Source of the DNA: Candidatus Poseidoniaceae archaeon
GTDB lineage: Archaea; Thermoplasmatota; Poseidoniia; Poseidoniales; Poseidoniaceae
Direction: 5' to 3'
DNA length: 6,661 nucleotides
Assembly: GCA_022451835.1 (NCBI GenBank)
Contig: JAKUNX010000098.1
Location: 1-6,661 of the forward strand
Part shown: positions 6,373 to 6,661 of the stretch, piece after piece
How positions within the stretch are numbered: the first letter of the stretch is position 1
Layout: each line of letters begins with the position of its first letter
Notes under the pieces: generated by a model
Databases searched by the model: none
What the model was told of the DNA's origin: nothing
The model's input: the letters and a program-made list of their open reading frames with translations, nothing else
Made by a program: the position numbers and the translations under genes

Positions 6373-6661
6373 ATGCGTCGAGACGAGGAATCAATCCTAT
6401 CTTATGTCACCAATAACAAGGGTGCAGCAAGACATGTTACCTTAAGTGATCCAGATAAACAACGACCTCAGGTTGCCGCTGACAGAGCATGCGTGGCCAT
6501 CGAATCCGGTTCGGCAATGATTTTGGTCGGGGGCTCGACCGACACTCCCGACGAAATAGTTCACGCTACTTGTGTTGCAATACAAGAAGGACTAGAACTA
6601 CGCGCCTTTGCTGCGAGCCAATCACCAGACGGGGATGATGAGAAATGGAAAGTACCAGTCG
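6373..6661 (+). CDS. Geranylgeranylglyceryl phosphate synthase (3'-truncated by window edge)
   Basis: The frame starting at the ATG is open to the window end, giving the first 96 residues. It shows HVTLSDPDKQ (21-30), matching the TLxDPDK phosphate/metal-binding strand of the GGGPS/PcrB TIM-barrel family. SGSAMILVGGST (45-56) matches the next conserved strand (usually DAIMVGGS), followed by a helix TPDEIVHATCVAIQE (58-72). WKVPV (92-96) probably begins the strand that leads to the LFPG motif beyond the edge. The enzyme joins geranylgeranyl diphosphate to sn-glycerol-1-phosphate, the first committed step of archaeal membrane ether lipids, which is the strongest taxonomic clue here. A 15-20 residue Asp/Ser-rich segment (74-91) before WKVPV looks longer than in compact homologues. 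A Shine-Dalgarno lies eight bases upstream, and the gene is divergent from the ABC exporter. The C-terminal catalytic residues cannot be assessed. Confidence 0.85.
   Translation, partial: MRRDEESILSYVTNNKGAARHVTLSDPDKQRPQVAADRACVAIESGSAMILVGGSTDTPDEIVHATCVAIQEGLELRAFAASQSPDGDDEKWKVPV

Noticed and set aside
1..6661. CRISPR arrays, tRNA or rRNA genes, insertion sequences and phage genes.
   Set aside because: No regularly spaced repeats, cloverleaf sequence, transposase or integrase motifs were seen on either strand.

Overview
The window looks like chromosomal DNA of a planktonic marine Euryarchaeon of the Marine Group II (Poseidoniales) type. Three things support this. A gene entering the right edge has the hallmarks of geranylgeranylglyceryl phosphate synthase, the enzyme that builds archaeal ether lipids. 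There is a proteorhodopsin-type proton pump. TATA-box-like elements, rather than bacterial -35/-10 boxes, precede the rhodopsin gene. Species cannot be assigned from the sequence alone. The DNA is AT-leaning and densely packed: there is no gene-free stretch over 300 bases, and the only intergenic gaps are about 74 and 104 bases.

Layout from left to right. Positions 2-1738 (+) hold the C-terminal 578 residues of PurL, truncated by the window edge. It overlaps purQ (1738-2574, +) by one base, with a strong Shine-Dalgarno sequence before purQ. Five bases after purQ begins a polytopic membrane protein of the heparan-alpha-glucosaminide N-acetyltransferase-like / DUF1624-DUF418 kind (2580-3614, +). 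Its stop codon directly abuts, with zero spacer, the stop codon of a convergent blue-type proteorhodopsin gene (3615-4424, -). Upstream of the rhodopsin on the same strand is a half-size type IV ABC exporter (4499-6268, -). A 104-base divergent spacer separates that gene from the partial GGGP synthase gene (6373-6661, +).

How the genes fit together. PurL and PurQ form the glutamine-dependent FGAM synthase of de novo purine synthesis, and the membrane acyltransferase-like gene appears to be co-transcribed with them. The rhodopsin and ABC exporter form a two-gene minus-strand block set between two plus-strand housekeeping loci (purine synthesis and lipid synthesis). This could be a light-energy/membrane accessory cassette, and the rhodopsin has its own likely promoter.

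The most notable unexplained structure is a pair of strong inverted repeats packed into 98 bases (3503-3600) at the very end of the acyltransferase coding region. One is a perfect 15-bp stem with a 7-base loop; the other is a 20-bp interrupted stem. Because the two convergent genes share no spacer, these would form tandem hairpins just downstream of the rhodopsin stop codon. I propose they act as a rhodopsin mRNA 3'-end, termination or stability element embedded in the opposite gene. This is an inference that covariation analysis and 3'-end mapping could test.
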